Source of the DNA: Azospirillum sp.
Lineage (GTDB): Bacteria; Pseudomonadota; Alphaproteobacteria; Azospirillales; Azospirillaceae
DNA length: 64,000 nucleotides
Assembly: GCA_027486405.1 (NCBI GenBank)
Contig: JAIXPD010000069.1
Coordinates: 1 to 64,000, forward strand
Direction: 5' to 3'
The translations under genes were made by a program, and so were the position numbers. Of the stretch, positions 57,401 to 64,000 are shown piece by piece. The stretch's first letter is position 1. Every line of letters starts with the position of its first letter. Under the pieces are notes generated by a model, which saw only the letters and a list, made by a program, of their open reading frames with translations, was not told the origin of the DNA and searched no databases.

Positions 57401-57425
57401 TAACGGCGGGGAGGTCGGACGGCAT
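54405..57425 (-). CDS. glnE: Bifunctional glutamine synthetase adenylyltransferase/deadenylase
   Basis: 1006 residues. Two nucleotidyltransferase halves: the N-terminal deadenylase (motif GMGKMGGRELNYSSDIDLIVLYD, about residues 199-221) and the C-terminal adenylylase (AMGKLGSRQLTITSDIDLIVIYD, about 700-722), joined by a helical linker. Controls glutamine synthetase by AMP addition and removal in response to PII and glutamine. Overlaps bcp by 4 bp downstream; the large AsmA-like gene diverges from it about 120 bp upstream. Confidence 0.97.
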   Translation of the reverse strand: MPSDLPAVTLATASFPRPFDPEQAALGRERWLQQAAAATDPGLTEWAEGFAASAMGRALIDAVCGNSQYLRQSLTRELAFVRRIVEDGVDATFAALMASLEEEYGQERAIDRLMTGLRVAKRRAALLIALADIAGLWTLEQVTGALTDTAETAVRLAAAHLLRRAGEAGTVTLPDPQRPWVGSGLIVLGMGKMGGRELNYSSDIDLIVLYDDAVVQTPQPDNLARTFIRIARDLVRIMDEHTKDGYVFRTDLRLRPDPGATPLAVSVSAAEIYYASVGQNWERAAMIKARAVAGDLEAGANFLRYLEPFIWRRNLDFAAIQDIHSIKRQINAHKGHREVTVNGHDIKVGRGGIREIEFFAQTQQLIFGGRDTRVRVAPTLRANRALCEIGRVPPTTVDELEEAYNFLRRVEHRIQMTNDQQTHRIPEDDAGVAHLATFLGYDDPAHFRADLLTQLGRVEDRYAELFEEAPSLSGPGNLVFTGTDDDPGTVKTLSGMGFQDPSRVIAVVSSWHRGRYRATRSGRARELLTELTPTLLTQLAKTPAPDAALMNFDSFLEKLPAGVGLFSLFVANPWLMELAAEILGTAPQLAATLSRNPSLLDAVISPDFFDALPGTNSGLADDHARALAAARDFEDALTLSRRWTNDQRFRAGTHILRGITDGDRCGAFLADLADIVVPDLAARVEAEFAARHGRIPGGAWVVVAMGKLGSRQLTITSDIDLIVIYDVQGDARMSDGPKPLSPNEYYIKLTQRLTNAITAPMADGRLYEVDMRLRPSGNAGPLATALDAFLQYQKTDAWTWEQMALTRARVIGGDPALAERVATAIRNVLTAPRDPDKLLWDVADMRRRIEKEFGTKNPWNIKYARGGLIDIEFTAQYLQLRHGHERPEILHIGTAKALRNAARTGALDPAIAAELESTLRLWRRVQGFLRLTTAGVLDPDQVSPTLLAGLARAAFPDRDPATVDFAELDTTIRSIAARAHAHYVALVEEPASHLTPPASQQDLSLP

Positions 57426-57548
57426 GGGTGGCGGCTTTCCTGCTCAAATCATGAGCAAAAACCTGCACGGCTTGCCGGGACGCGTCAATCGGGCGTTTGC
57501 CGGTGCGACGGTTGGTGCCCCGCCGCGTGGGATCGCGGCGGCCGGGCG

Positions 57549-60500
57549 GTGGCCCGCGTGATCCGGCGGACGGCCAAGATTCTGGGGCTGTGCGCCGCCG
57601 GAACCACCGTGGTCGGCGCGGCGGCGGTCGGGCTGTTCCTGTGGCGGTTGGCGCAGGGGCCGATTCCGCTCGACCCCTTCATCCCGATGATCGAAGAGGC
57701 GCTGCGCGATCCCGATGGCCGCTTCCACACGGACGTGGGCGAACTGGTGCTGTCGCTGGAATCGGAGGAGGCGGTCGGCGAGGTTGGGGCCGGGCCGCGC
57801 CGGATCGATCTGCGCGCCCGGCGGGTGCGGGCGGTCAACGCCGATGGGGTGGAGTTGGCGGCCGCGCCGGAGATGGGCATCGGCTTTTCCATTCCCGGCC
57901 TGTTTCTCGGCAAGCTGGTGCCGACCCGGCTCGAATTCGTGCGCCCGCGCGTCCAGGTGCTGCGCCGGGCCGACGGCAGTTTGGCCTTCGACATCCGCTC
58001 CGCCCCCAGCCCGGAGGCGGAACCGGCGGAGGTGGTCGACCCGAACCGTCCCGACCCGCTGCAAGATTTGCTGGAGAGTCTGCGCGGCGCGCCCGACCTC
58101 AACCGGCCGATGGGGGCGTTGCGCCGCCTGTCGGTGACGGGGGCCGATCTGACGATGGTCAACCGCATGTTGGGCCTGTCCTGGCACGCCAAGCGTGCCG
58201 ACATCGTGCTGACCCGCGACGCCCAGGGAACCGAAGCCCGGGCGCGGTTGGCTCTGGATTTGTCCCAGCGCGACGGCGACCAGCCGGTGACGGTGGGCGT
58301 CAGCGGCCGCTACCGCAACGGCGACGCCACCACCGATCTGGTCATGACCTTCGACGCGTTGAACCCGGCGGCGCTGGCGGCCATTGGCCCCGCCCTGGCC
58401 CCGTTGGCGGCGGTCGATCTGCCGGTCAGCGGCCGGACGGAAGCCCGGCTGGACGAACGGTTCCGCCCGACCCGCGTCGGGTTCGATCTGAAGGCCGGGG
58501 CCGGTCGGGTGGCGATCCCGGAACTGCACCCCCAACCCCTGGCCGTGGCGGGGGCGAGCGCGCGCGGGCAACTCGATCTCTCCAACGGCGGACGGGCGCT
58601 GACGCTCGACGGTGCGACGCTGGCCCTGGGCGGCGAGCAGCCCGTCAGCCTGACGCTGAACGGGACCGCTGCGGAGCGGGACGGTCGGCGCAACGGTTCC
58701 GCCACCCTGTCGCTGACGGCGGGCGGCCGCAACACCGGGGCGAGCGTGACGGCGGAGCAAGGGGCCGACGGCGGCCTGCGCGCTGCGGCGCGCTGGTCCG
58801 ATCTGCGCCCCGACGCCCTGGCCGGGTTGGCCCCGGCCTTGGCCCCGTTGGCGGGGATCGCCCTGCCGCTGGCGGGAACGCTGGATGTGACGTTGGATTC
58901 CGGCTTCCGCCCGGTCAGCGGGGCGGCGACGCTGACCGCCGGGGCCGGACGGATCACGCACGGCGACCTGTTCGACCAGCCCCTGCCGGTGGTCGGGGCG
59001 GAACTGCGCGTGGCGGGGGAGCGTGGGGCGGACGGGACCAGCCGCCTGCGCCTGGACCGTCTGGCCCTTGGGCTGGGCGATCCGGCCAACGGCCCGCGCA
59101 TCGAGGGGACGGCGGGCGTGGAGGAGCGCGGGGGGACCGCGTCCGTCACCGCGTCCGTCACCGCGCGCGGCGTGCCGTTGGACGATCTGCGCCATTACTG
59201 GCCCAAGCCGATGGCGGTTGGCGCGCGCGGTTGGGTGACGGAAAACGTCACCACCGGCGTGGCGACGGAGGCGTCGGCCAGCGCGGAGCTGACCCTGCCG
59301 CTGGCCAACCCGGCGGCGGCGGAACTGACCCGGTTCCGCGCCGAATTGCGTGGGGAGAACGCCAGCGTCCGCTATTTCCACCACCTGCCGCCCGCCACCG
59401 GCGTGGCGATGGAGGCGGTGGCCGACGGCAAGACCTTCGCCATCCAGACCAAGGGCGGTCGGGTCGGCGAGATCGAGGTCGGCGACGGGGCGGTGCTGAT
59501 CGACGGGTTGGACGTGGGCAAGGAGACCATCGACATCCGCGTGCCGGTGTCGGGTGGGGTGCGGCCGATCCTGACCCTGCTCGACACCCCGCCCCTGAGC
59601 TATCCCAGCAAGCTGGAGTTGGACCCGAAACGCACCCAGGGCACGGCGGAGGCGATGCTGCATTTCGCCTTCCCGCTGCTGGCCGACCTGACCTTTGACC
59701 ACATCGCGCTCGACGTTGCCGGGAAGATGCGCGGCGTGGGGGTGGAGAAGGTCGCGGCGGGGATGAACGCCACGGACGGGACCCTGTCGCTCGCCCTGGA
59801 TCTGAAGTCGATGGCGATCAAGGGCACCACCAAGCTCGACGGCATCCCGGTCAACGTCGATTGGAAGGAATCCTTCGAATCGCAGGGGACCGGCCCGCGC
59901 ACCCGCATCGCGGTCAAGGGCATGGTGGACGCCAACGATCTGCGCAGCCACGGCATCGATCTGGAGGAGCGGGTGATCGGGCCGATGGGGGCCGACATCC
60001 TGTTCACGGTGGACCGCCGCCACAAGCTGGCGCTGACCGCCGCGATGAATCTGGAAAAGACCCGCCTGTCCATCGCCGAACTGGGGTGGGAAAAGCCGCC
60101 CGGCCAGCCCGGGACCGGCAAACTGACCCTGGAATTCGACAAGGACCGCCCGACCCGCATCAGCGGCCTGACGGTGGACGCCGGCGGGCTGAAGGCGCAA
60201 GCCAATCTGGAATTGGCCGACGGTGGCCGCCGCGTGGCCCGCGTTGTGGTTCCATCGCTGAAGGTCGGACAGACCGATCTGCGCGCCGACGTGACCGTGC
60301 GGCCCAAAAACGGCTCCACCCCGGTCGGTTACGCCGGAACCATCAGCGGCGACAGCCTGTACGCCCGCAAATTGATGGGCAAGGGCGAGCCGGGCGAACC
60401 GCCGCCGCCGCCCGAACCGCCGGACGTGAAGAAAAACCCGCTGGATTTGGATCTGAAGTTCAACTCCGTGGTCTTTGGCGACGGTCGGCGGTTGCGGCAG

Positions 60501-61298
60501 GTCGCCGGAACCGTCCGGCGCGACGCCAACGCCTGGACCCTGCTCGACATCACCGCGCGCAGCGGCACCGGGGCGACGCGCAGCGGCAACGGCGGGGCGG
60601 TGTCGCTGTCCTACAAAGCCGGGGCCAAGGGCCTGTACGACGTGGCGATCCGCGCCGACGACCTCGGGGCCGCTCTCAGCGCCATGGACATCAACGACCG
60701 CGTGCGCGGCGGCCAGCTCGCCATCACCGGGCGGACGACGGAGCCGCGCGCCGATTCGGCGATCGAGGGCCACGCCGAGATCCTGAACTACAGCCTGATC
60801 GACGTGCCGGTTCTGGCCCGCCTGCTCAACGCCATCTCGCCATCGGGCTTTGCCGAGTTGCTGGAGGGCGGCAAGGGGGTGAATTTCGGGCGCATGGTGG
60901 CCAGCTTCCGCAAGAAAGGTCCGGCGCTGACTCTGGTCGATCTGCGCACCACCGGGTCCGCCCTGGGCCTGACGTTGGAAGGCGATGTCGATCTGGACCG
61001 GGAAACCGCCAACCTGCGCGGGACCATCGTGCCGATCTATGGGTTGAACCGGCTGGTCGGGCAAATCCCGCTGCTGGGCGATCTGTTGAGCGGCGGGGAA
61101 GGGCAGGGCATCTTTTCCGCCACCTGGCGGGTGCGCGGGCGGTTGTCCGACCCGGACGTGACGGTCAACCCGCTGGCCATCCTCGCCCCCGGCTTTCTGC
61201 GCAACCTGTTCTTCCTGGGCGAGGGGGAACCGGCGGTTCCGCCCGCCGCGTCCTCAGCCAAGCCGGAACCGCCCGCGTCGGGCCTGCACGAGCGGTGA
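57549..61298 (+). CDS. AsmA/YhdP-family envelope protein (DUF3971-type)
   Basis: 1249 residues from GTG 57549 (GTG 57558 is an alternative). An N-terminal membrane anchor (ILGLCAAGTTVVGAAAVGLFLW) leads into a very long periplasmic beta-rich domain with repeating blade-like units, including TRLEFVRPRVQVLRRADGSLAFDI, EIEVGDGAVLIDGLDVGKETIDIRVPVSG and the end (LKTTGSALGLTLEGDVDLDRETANLRGTIVPIYGLNRLVGQIPLLGDLLSGGEGQGIFSATWRVRGRLSDPDVTVNPLAILAPGFLRNLFFL-like) typical of the AsmA-2/DUF3971 family. These form lipid-carrying bridges between the inner and outer membranes. Divergent from glnE; the frame is open far upstream, but the region before 57549 is antisense glnE. Confidence 0.88.
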   Translation: MARVIRRTAKILGLCAAGTTVVGAAAVGLFLWRLAQGPIPLDPFIPMIEEALRDPDGRFHTDVGELVLSLESEEAVGEVGAGPRRIDLRARRVRAVNADGVELAAAPEMGIGFSIPGLFLGKLVPTRLEFVRPRVQVLRRADGSLAFDIRSAPSPEAEPAEVVDPNRPDPLQDLLESLRGAPDLNRPMGALRRLSVTGADLTMVNRMLGLSWHAKRADIVLTRDAQGTEARARLALDLSQRDGDQPVTVGVSGRYRNGDATTDLVMTFDALNPAALAAIGPALAPLAAVDLPVSGRTEARLDERFRPTRVGFDLKAGAGRVAIPELHPQPLAVAGASARGQLDLSNGGRALTLDGATLALGGEQPVSLTLNGTAAERDGRRNGSATLSLTAGGRNTGASVTAEQGADGGLRAAARWSDLRPDALAGLAPALAPLAGIALPLAGTLDVTLDSGFRPVSGAATLTAGAGRITHGDLFDQPLPVVGAELRVAGERGADGTSRLRLDRLALGLGDPANGPRIEGTAGVEERGGTASVTASVTARGVPLDDLRHYWPKPMAVGARGWVTENVTTGVATEASASAELTLPLANPAAAELTRFRAELRGENASVRYFHHLPPATGVAMEAVADGKTFAIQTKGGRVGEIEVGDGAVLIDGLDVGKETIDIRVPVSGGVRPILTLLDTPPLSYPSKLELDPKRTQGTAEAMLHFAFPLLADLTFDHIALDVAGKMRGVGVEKVAAGMNATDGTLSLALDLKSMAIKGTTKLDGIPVNVDWKESFESQGTGPRTRIAVKGMVDANDLRSHGIDLEERVIGPMGADILFTVDRRHKLALTAAMNLEKTRLSIAELGWEKPPGQPGTGKLTLEFDKDRPTRISGLTVDAGGLKAQANLELADGGRRVARVVVPSLKVGQTDLRADVTVRPKNGSTPVGYAGTISGDSLYARKLMGKGEPGEPPPPPEPPDVKKNPLDLDLKFNSVVFGDGRRLRQVAGTVRRDANAWTLLDITARSGTGATRSGNGGAVSLSYKAGAKGLYDVAIRADDLGAALSAMDINDRVRGGQLAITGRTTEPRADSAIEGHAEILNYSLIDVPVLARLLNAISPSGFAELLEGGKGVNFGRMVASFRKKGPALTLVDLRTTGSALGLTLEGDVDLDRETANLRGTIVPIYGLNRLVGQIPLLGDLLSGGEGQGIFSATWRVRGRLSDPDVTVNPLAILAPGFLRNLFFLGEGEPAVPPAASSAKPEPPASGLHER

Positions 61299-61358
61299 GC
61301 CGCACCCGCTGAGCCGTGCCCGCTACCCGTGCCCGACGAGCCGCTCCGTCCGGTCGGC

Positions 61359-61928
61359 TCACAGCAGGCTGTCGGCGATGTCCGTGATCATGGCGGACAG
61401 AAACAGGTCGATCATCACCAGCGCGGCGATGCCCAGGCCCGGCAGCTCCAACGCGGTGCGCAGCACGAACCATTGGTAGGTCAGCATCGCCATCATCACG
61501 CCCAACACCAGCCCTTCGGTGAAAAAGGCGGGAAGCAGGCCGCTGGCCGACAGCAGCGTGGCGGGCAGATAGACCGCCATCTGAATGACCGCCGACCAGT
61601 TGTAGGCGGTGAGCGCGCCGGAAAACCGGTCGTCCTTGCCCATCAGGCTCAGGATGCGGTGCAGGGTCAGCGGGAACGCGGTCCAACTGACGACGTAGGC
61701 GATGGCCTCGACGATGACAAGCTGGGGCAGCGGCGTGTCGTCCACCTGCCCCGACAGCCGCAGCAGCAACAGCAGCGCGTAGGCGGGCAGCACCAGCAGG
61801 GCGGCGAAGAAGGAGGCCACCGCCCCGCCCGGGCTGCGGTCCAGAACGGCGAAGCCGCTGGCGTCGAATCGCGCCAGCCGGTAGACGCCGGTCAGCGCGG
61901 TGAGGATCGCGGTGGGGCTGGGCGGCAT
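61359..61928 (-). CDS. YIP1-like membrane protein, unknown function
   Basis: 189 residues, four to five membrane helices. GAVASFFAALLVLPAYALLLLLRL, LPQLVIVEAIAYVVSWTAFPLTLHRIL, GALTAYNWSAVIQMAVYLPATLLSASGLLP and LVLGVMMAMLTYQWFVLRTALELPGLGIAALVMIDLF are predicted helices; the AYNW-like turn fits the YIP1 family. The ATG at 61928 is 16 bp after the dapE stop on the same strand, so it may be co-transcribed with dapE and dapD. No function assigned. Confidence 0.75.
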   Translation of the reverse strand: MPPSPTAILTALTGVYRLARFDASGFAVLDRSPGGAVASFFAALLVLPAYALLLLLRLSGQVDDTPLPQLVIVEAIAYVVSWTAFPLTLHRILSLMGKDDRFSGALTAYNWSAVIQMAVYLPATLLSASGLLPAFFTEGLVLGVMMAMLTYQWFVLRTALELPGLGIAALVMIDLFLSAMITDIADSLL

Positions 61929-61944
61929 CGCCGACGCCCTCCGC

Positions 61945-63114
61945 TCACGCCGCCGCGCCGGTGCCGGGCAGGCGGGTGAACACCCGCTCCAGGATCGTTT
62001 CGTAGATCGCCGACAGGCCATGCAGATCGGCGACGGCGGTGTGCTCGTCCACCTTGTGCATGGTCTGGCCGACCAGACCGAATTCGACCACCGGGCAGAA
62101 ATTCTTGATGAAACGGGCGTCGGAGGTGCCGCCGGTGGTGGAGTGGTCCGGGCGGCGTCCGGTTGCGGCCTCCACCGCCTCGGCGACCAGTTCGGTCAAC
62201 GGGCCGGGGGCGGTGAGGAAGGATTCGCCCGAGCATTGGATGGTCAGGTCATAGGCTCCGCCGACGGCGTCGAAGCAGCCGCGCAGCCACGCTTCGATGC
62301 TGGCCGGGGTGTGGGCGTCGTTGAAACGGATGTTGAAGGTGGCCTTGCCCTGCGCCGGGATGACGTTGGTGGCCGGGTTGCCGACGTCGATGGTGGTCAA
62401 GGCCAGGGTGGAGGGCTGGAAATGCTCCGTCCCCTCATCCATCGGCTTTTCGGTGATGGCGGCCAGCATCCGCACCAACCGGGGCAGCGGGTTGTCGGCC
62501 AGATGGGGATAGGCGGTGTGGCCCTGCGCGCCGTATACGGTCAGGTGGCCGGTCAGGCTGCCGCGCCGACCGATCTTGATCATGTCGCCCAGCGCCTTTG
62601 GGTTGGTGGGTTCGCCGACGACGCAGGCGTCCAGCCGCTCGCCGCGCTCCGCCAGCCAGTCCAGAACCTTCTTGGTGCCGTTGATCGCCACGCCTTCCTC
62701 GTCGCCGGTGATGAGCAGGCTGATCGACCCGGCGGGCGGGCCACCGGCGGCCAGACGGCGCGACACGGCGGCGACAAAGGCGGCGATCGCCCCCTTCATG
62801 TCGACCGCGCCGCGCCCGTACAGCTTCTCATTGTGGATTTCAGCGGCGAAGGGATCGATCGACCAGCCCTTCAACTCACCGGGCGGCACGACGTCGGTGT
62901 GCCCGGCAAAGCAGAAGTTCGGCCCCGCCGTGCCCAGCCGGGCGTAGAGATTGTCCACCGGGGCCGTGCCCTCCTGCTCGAACCGCAGGCGGTGGCAGGT
63001 GAAGCCCAGCGGCGTCAGCGCCGCTTCCAGCACGCCCAACGCGCCATCGTCGCGCGGGGTGACGCTGGGGCAGCGAATCAGATCCTGGGCGAGGGCAACG
63101 GCGTCGATGGTCAT
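61945..63114 (-). CDS. dapE: Succinyl-diaminopimelate desuccinylase
   Basis: Zinc-dependent M20 hydrolase of lysine and meso-DAP synthesis. 389 residues. DLIRCPSVTPRDDGALG, metal His/Asp in FAGHTDVVPPGELKGW, GRGAVDMKGAIAAFVAAVSR, ITGDEEGVAINGTKKVL (catalytic Glu), the dimerisation domain, then TTGGTSDARFIKNFCPVVEFGLVG. ATG 63114 chosen. Downstream of dapD by 101 bp, so the lysine branch is grouped here, in the succinylase route. Confidence 0.97.
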   Translation of the reverse strand: MTIDAVALAQDLIRCPSVTPRDDGALGVLEAALTPLGFTCHRLRFEQEGTAPVDNLYARLGTAGPNFCFAGHTDVVPPGELKGWSIDPFAAEIHNEKLYGRGAVDMKGAIAAFVAAVSRRLAAGGPPAGSISLLITGDEEGVAINGTKKVLDWLAERGERLDACVVGEPTNPKALGDMIKIGRRGSLTGHLTVYGAQGHTAYPHLADNPLPRLVRMLAAITEKPMDEGTEHFQPSTLALTTIDVGNPATNVIPAQGKATFNIRFNDAHTPASIEAWLRGCFDAVGGAYDLTIQCSGESFLTAPGPLTELVAEAVEAATGRRPDHSTTGGTSDARFIKNFCPVVEFGLVGQTMHKVDEHTAVADLHGLSAIYETILERVFTRLPGTGAAA

Positions 63115-63215
63115 GATGGGTCCGGTGGGCAGCGGCGGGAAGAGCACAGACGGCGGGGCCGCGCGCCCGCACCCGTCCGCCACGGGCGGCGTGTGCGGGA
63201 ACGCGTGGGGGGCGA

Positions 63216-64000
63216 TCAGTCGCGCAGCAGGTCGTTGATCGCGGTCTTGGCGCGGGTCTTTTCGTCCACGCGCTTGATGATGACGCAGCAATACAGGCTC
63301 GGCCCCGGCGTGCCGTCGGGCAGCGGCTTGCCGGGCAGGGAGCCGGGAACCACGACCGAATAGGCCGGAACGCGACCGACGAAGACCTCGCCGGTGTGGC
63401 GGTCGATGATCTTGGTGGAGGCCCCGATGTAGCAGCCCATCGACACCACCGCGCCGGTCTCGACGATCACGCCCTCGACGATTTCGGAGCGCGCGCCGAT
63501 GAAGCAGTTGTCTTCGATGATGACCGGATCGGCCTGCAACGGCTCCAGCACGCCGCCGATGCCCACGCCGCCCGACAGATGGACGTTCTTGCCGATCTGG
63601 GCGCAGGACCCGACCGTCACCCAGGTGTCCACCATGGTTCCGCTGTCAACATAGGCACCGACGTTGACGAAGCTGGGCATCAGGATGACGCCGGGGGCGA
63701 CGTAGGAGGAGCGGCGGGCGATGGCGCCGGGCAGGGCGCGGAACCCGGCGGCCTGGAACTGGCCTTCGCTCCAGCCTTCGAACTTCGGCGGGACCTTGTC
63801 GTACCAGGAGGAACCGCCGGGGCCGCCGGGGATCATCTCGTTGGCGTTCAAGCGGAAGGACAGCAGGACCGCCTTTTTCAGCCACTGGTTCACCGTCCAA
63901 CCGGTCTCCGACTTTTCCGCGACGCGCAGGTCGCCGGAATCGAGGGCGGACAGCGCCGTGTCCACGGCGTCGCGCACCTCGCCGGTGGTGGCGGTGTTCA
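63216..64000 (-). CDS. dapD: Tetrahydrodipicolinate N-succinyltransferase, 5' end outside window
   Basis: Left-handed beta-helix acyltransferase that succinylates tetrahydrodipicolinate in the succinylase branch of lysine synthesis. Only the 5' end is missing; about 260 codons are visible. WTVNQWLKKAVLLSFRLNAN is in the N-terminal domain, then hexapeptide repeats (VNVGAYVDSGTMVDTWVTVGSCAQIGKNVHLSGGVGIGGVLEP, EDNCFIGARSEIVEGVIVETGAVVSMGCYIG) and the C-terminal PGPSLYCCVIIKRVDEKTR. Followed by dapE. Confidence 0.97.
   Translation of the reverse strand, partial: NTATTGEVRDAVDTALSALDSGDLRVAEKSETGWTVNQWLKKAVLLSFRLNANEMIPGGPGGSSWYDKVPPKFEGWSEGQFQAAGFRALPGAIARRSSYVAPGVILMPSFVNVGAYVDSGTMVDTWVTVGSCAQIGKNVHLSGGVGIGGVLEPLQADPVIIEDNCFIGARSEIVEGVIVETGAVVSMGCYIGASTKIIDRHTGEVFVGRVPAYSVVVPGSLPGKPLPDGTPGPSLYCCVIIKRVDEKTRAKTAINDLLRD

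Noticed and set aside
54426..57548. A very long plus-strand open frame continuing upstream of the AsmA-like gene
   Set aside because: This stretch is the antisense of glnE. The GC-rich codon pattern leaves a long open frame without protein-like motifs; the AsmA-like gene starts only at about 57549.

Overview
The window is high-GC DNA with dense, mostly intact genes. The gene set (phosphatidylcholine synthase, IalB-family protein, ECF sigma/ChrR pair, GlnE next to a Bcp peroxiredoxin, glycolate oxidase GlcDEF, B12-assembly genes, a dapD-dapE pair, no rRNA) points to an alphaproteobacterium, most likely of the Rhodospirillales (Azospirillum/Magnetospirillum-like). That placement is inferred from gene content and style, not from a database comparison.

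Layout. 1-3.7 kb: a minus-strand operon of a SET-domain protein, a fold-III PLP decarboxylase-like enzyme, a periplasmic amino-acid-binding protein and a divergent SDF-family symporter cut by the window edge. 4-7 kb: a 1001-residue LRR-Roc-COR-TIR protein with near-identical leucine-rich repeats. 7.25-8 kb: a membrane-anchored HNH nuclease. 8.3-9.8 kb: B12 nucleotide-loop genes (cobS, cobC-like), with cobT at 23.3 kb. 9.8-14.5 kb: citramalate synthase, a RES/Xre toxin-antitoxin pair, and a LysR regulator divergent from an isochorismatase-like hydrolase. 14.6-19.8 kb: an orphan peptide-binding protein, rlmN, ialB, and an ECF sigma factor with its ChrR anti-sigma. 19.8-23 kb: a D-malate module (LysR regulator, dmlA, TRAP binding protein). 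24.4-28.8 kb: RNA methyltransferase, two membrane proteins, a divergent pentameric ligand-gated channel homologue and ribosomal protein L36. 29-38.2 kb: glcDEF, pcs, a DUF2339 membrane protein and a hydroxyacid-oxoacid transhydrogenase. 38.2-39.9 kb: an AT-richer island with an unknown protein and very small genes. 40-44.5 kb: acyl-CoA dehydrogenase, an unknown beta-rich protein, a sigma-54-driven lytic transglycosylase and a GST. 44.7-64 kb: housekeeping genes (def-fmt-truA, ParA-like, Sua5, D-2-hydroxyglutarate dehydrogenase-like, leuC, phnA, livH, bcp-glnE, an AsmA-like giant, a YIP1-like protein, dapE, dapD).

Repeats give the window its character. Four short elements (7076-7249, 12637-12871, 22962-23208, 28148-28393) share terminal inverted repeats of the type CAGGGCAATCGCTTGAA. 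Two of them are flanked by perfect 10-bp target duplications, so they behave like a non-autonomous transposon (MITE) family. One copy carries an entirely different interior, a 28-bp perfect REP-like palindrome. Separately, the window holds many tiny tandem arrays of two to four units, four of them with exactly 17-bp periods near gene starts; one (13741-13788) is a triple palindrome that looks like an operator array.

The best candidates for something undescribed are the SET/PLP-enzyme/binding-protein/symporter operon, the Roco-TIR protein, the modular MITE family, the 17-bp arrays, the channel homologue and the small genes at 38.9-39.3 kb.
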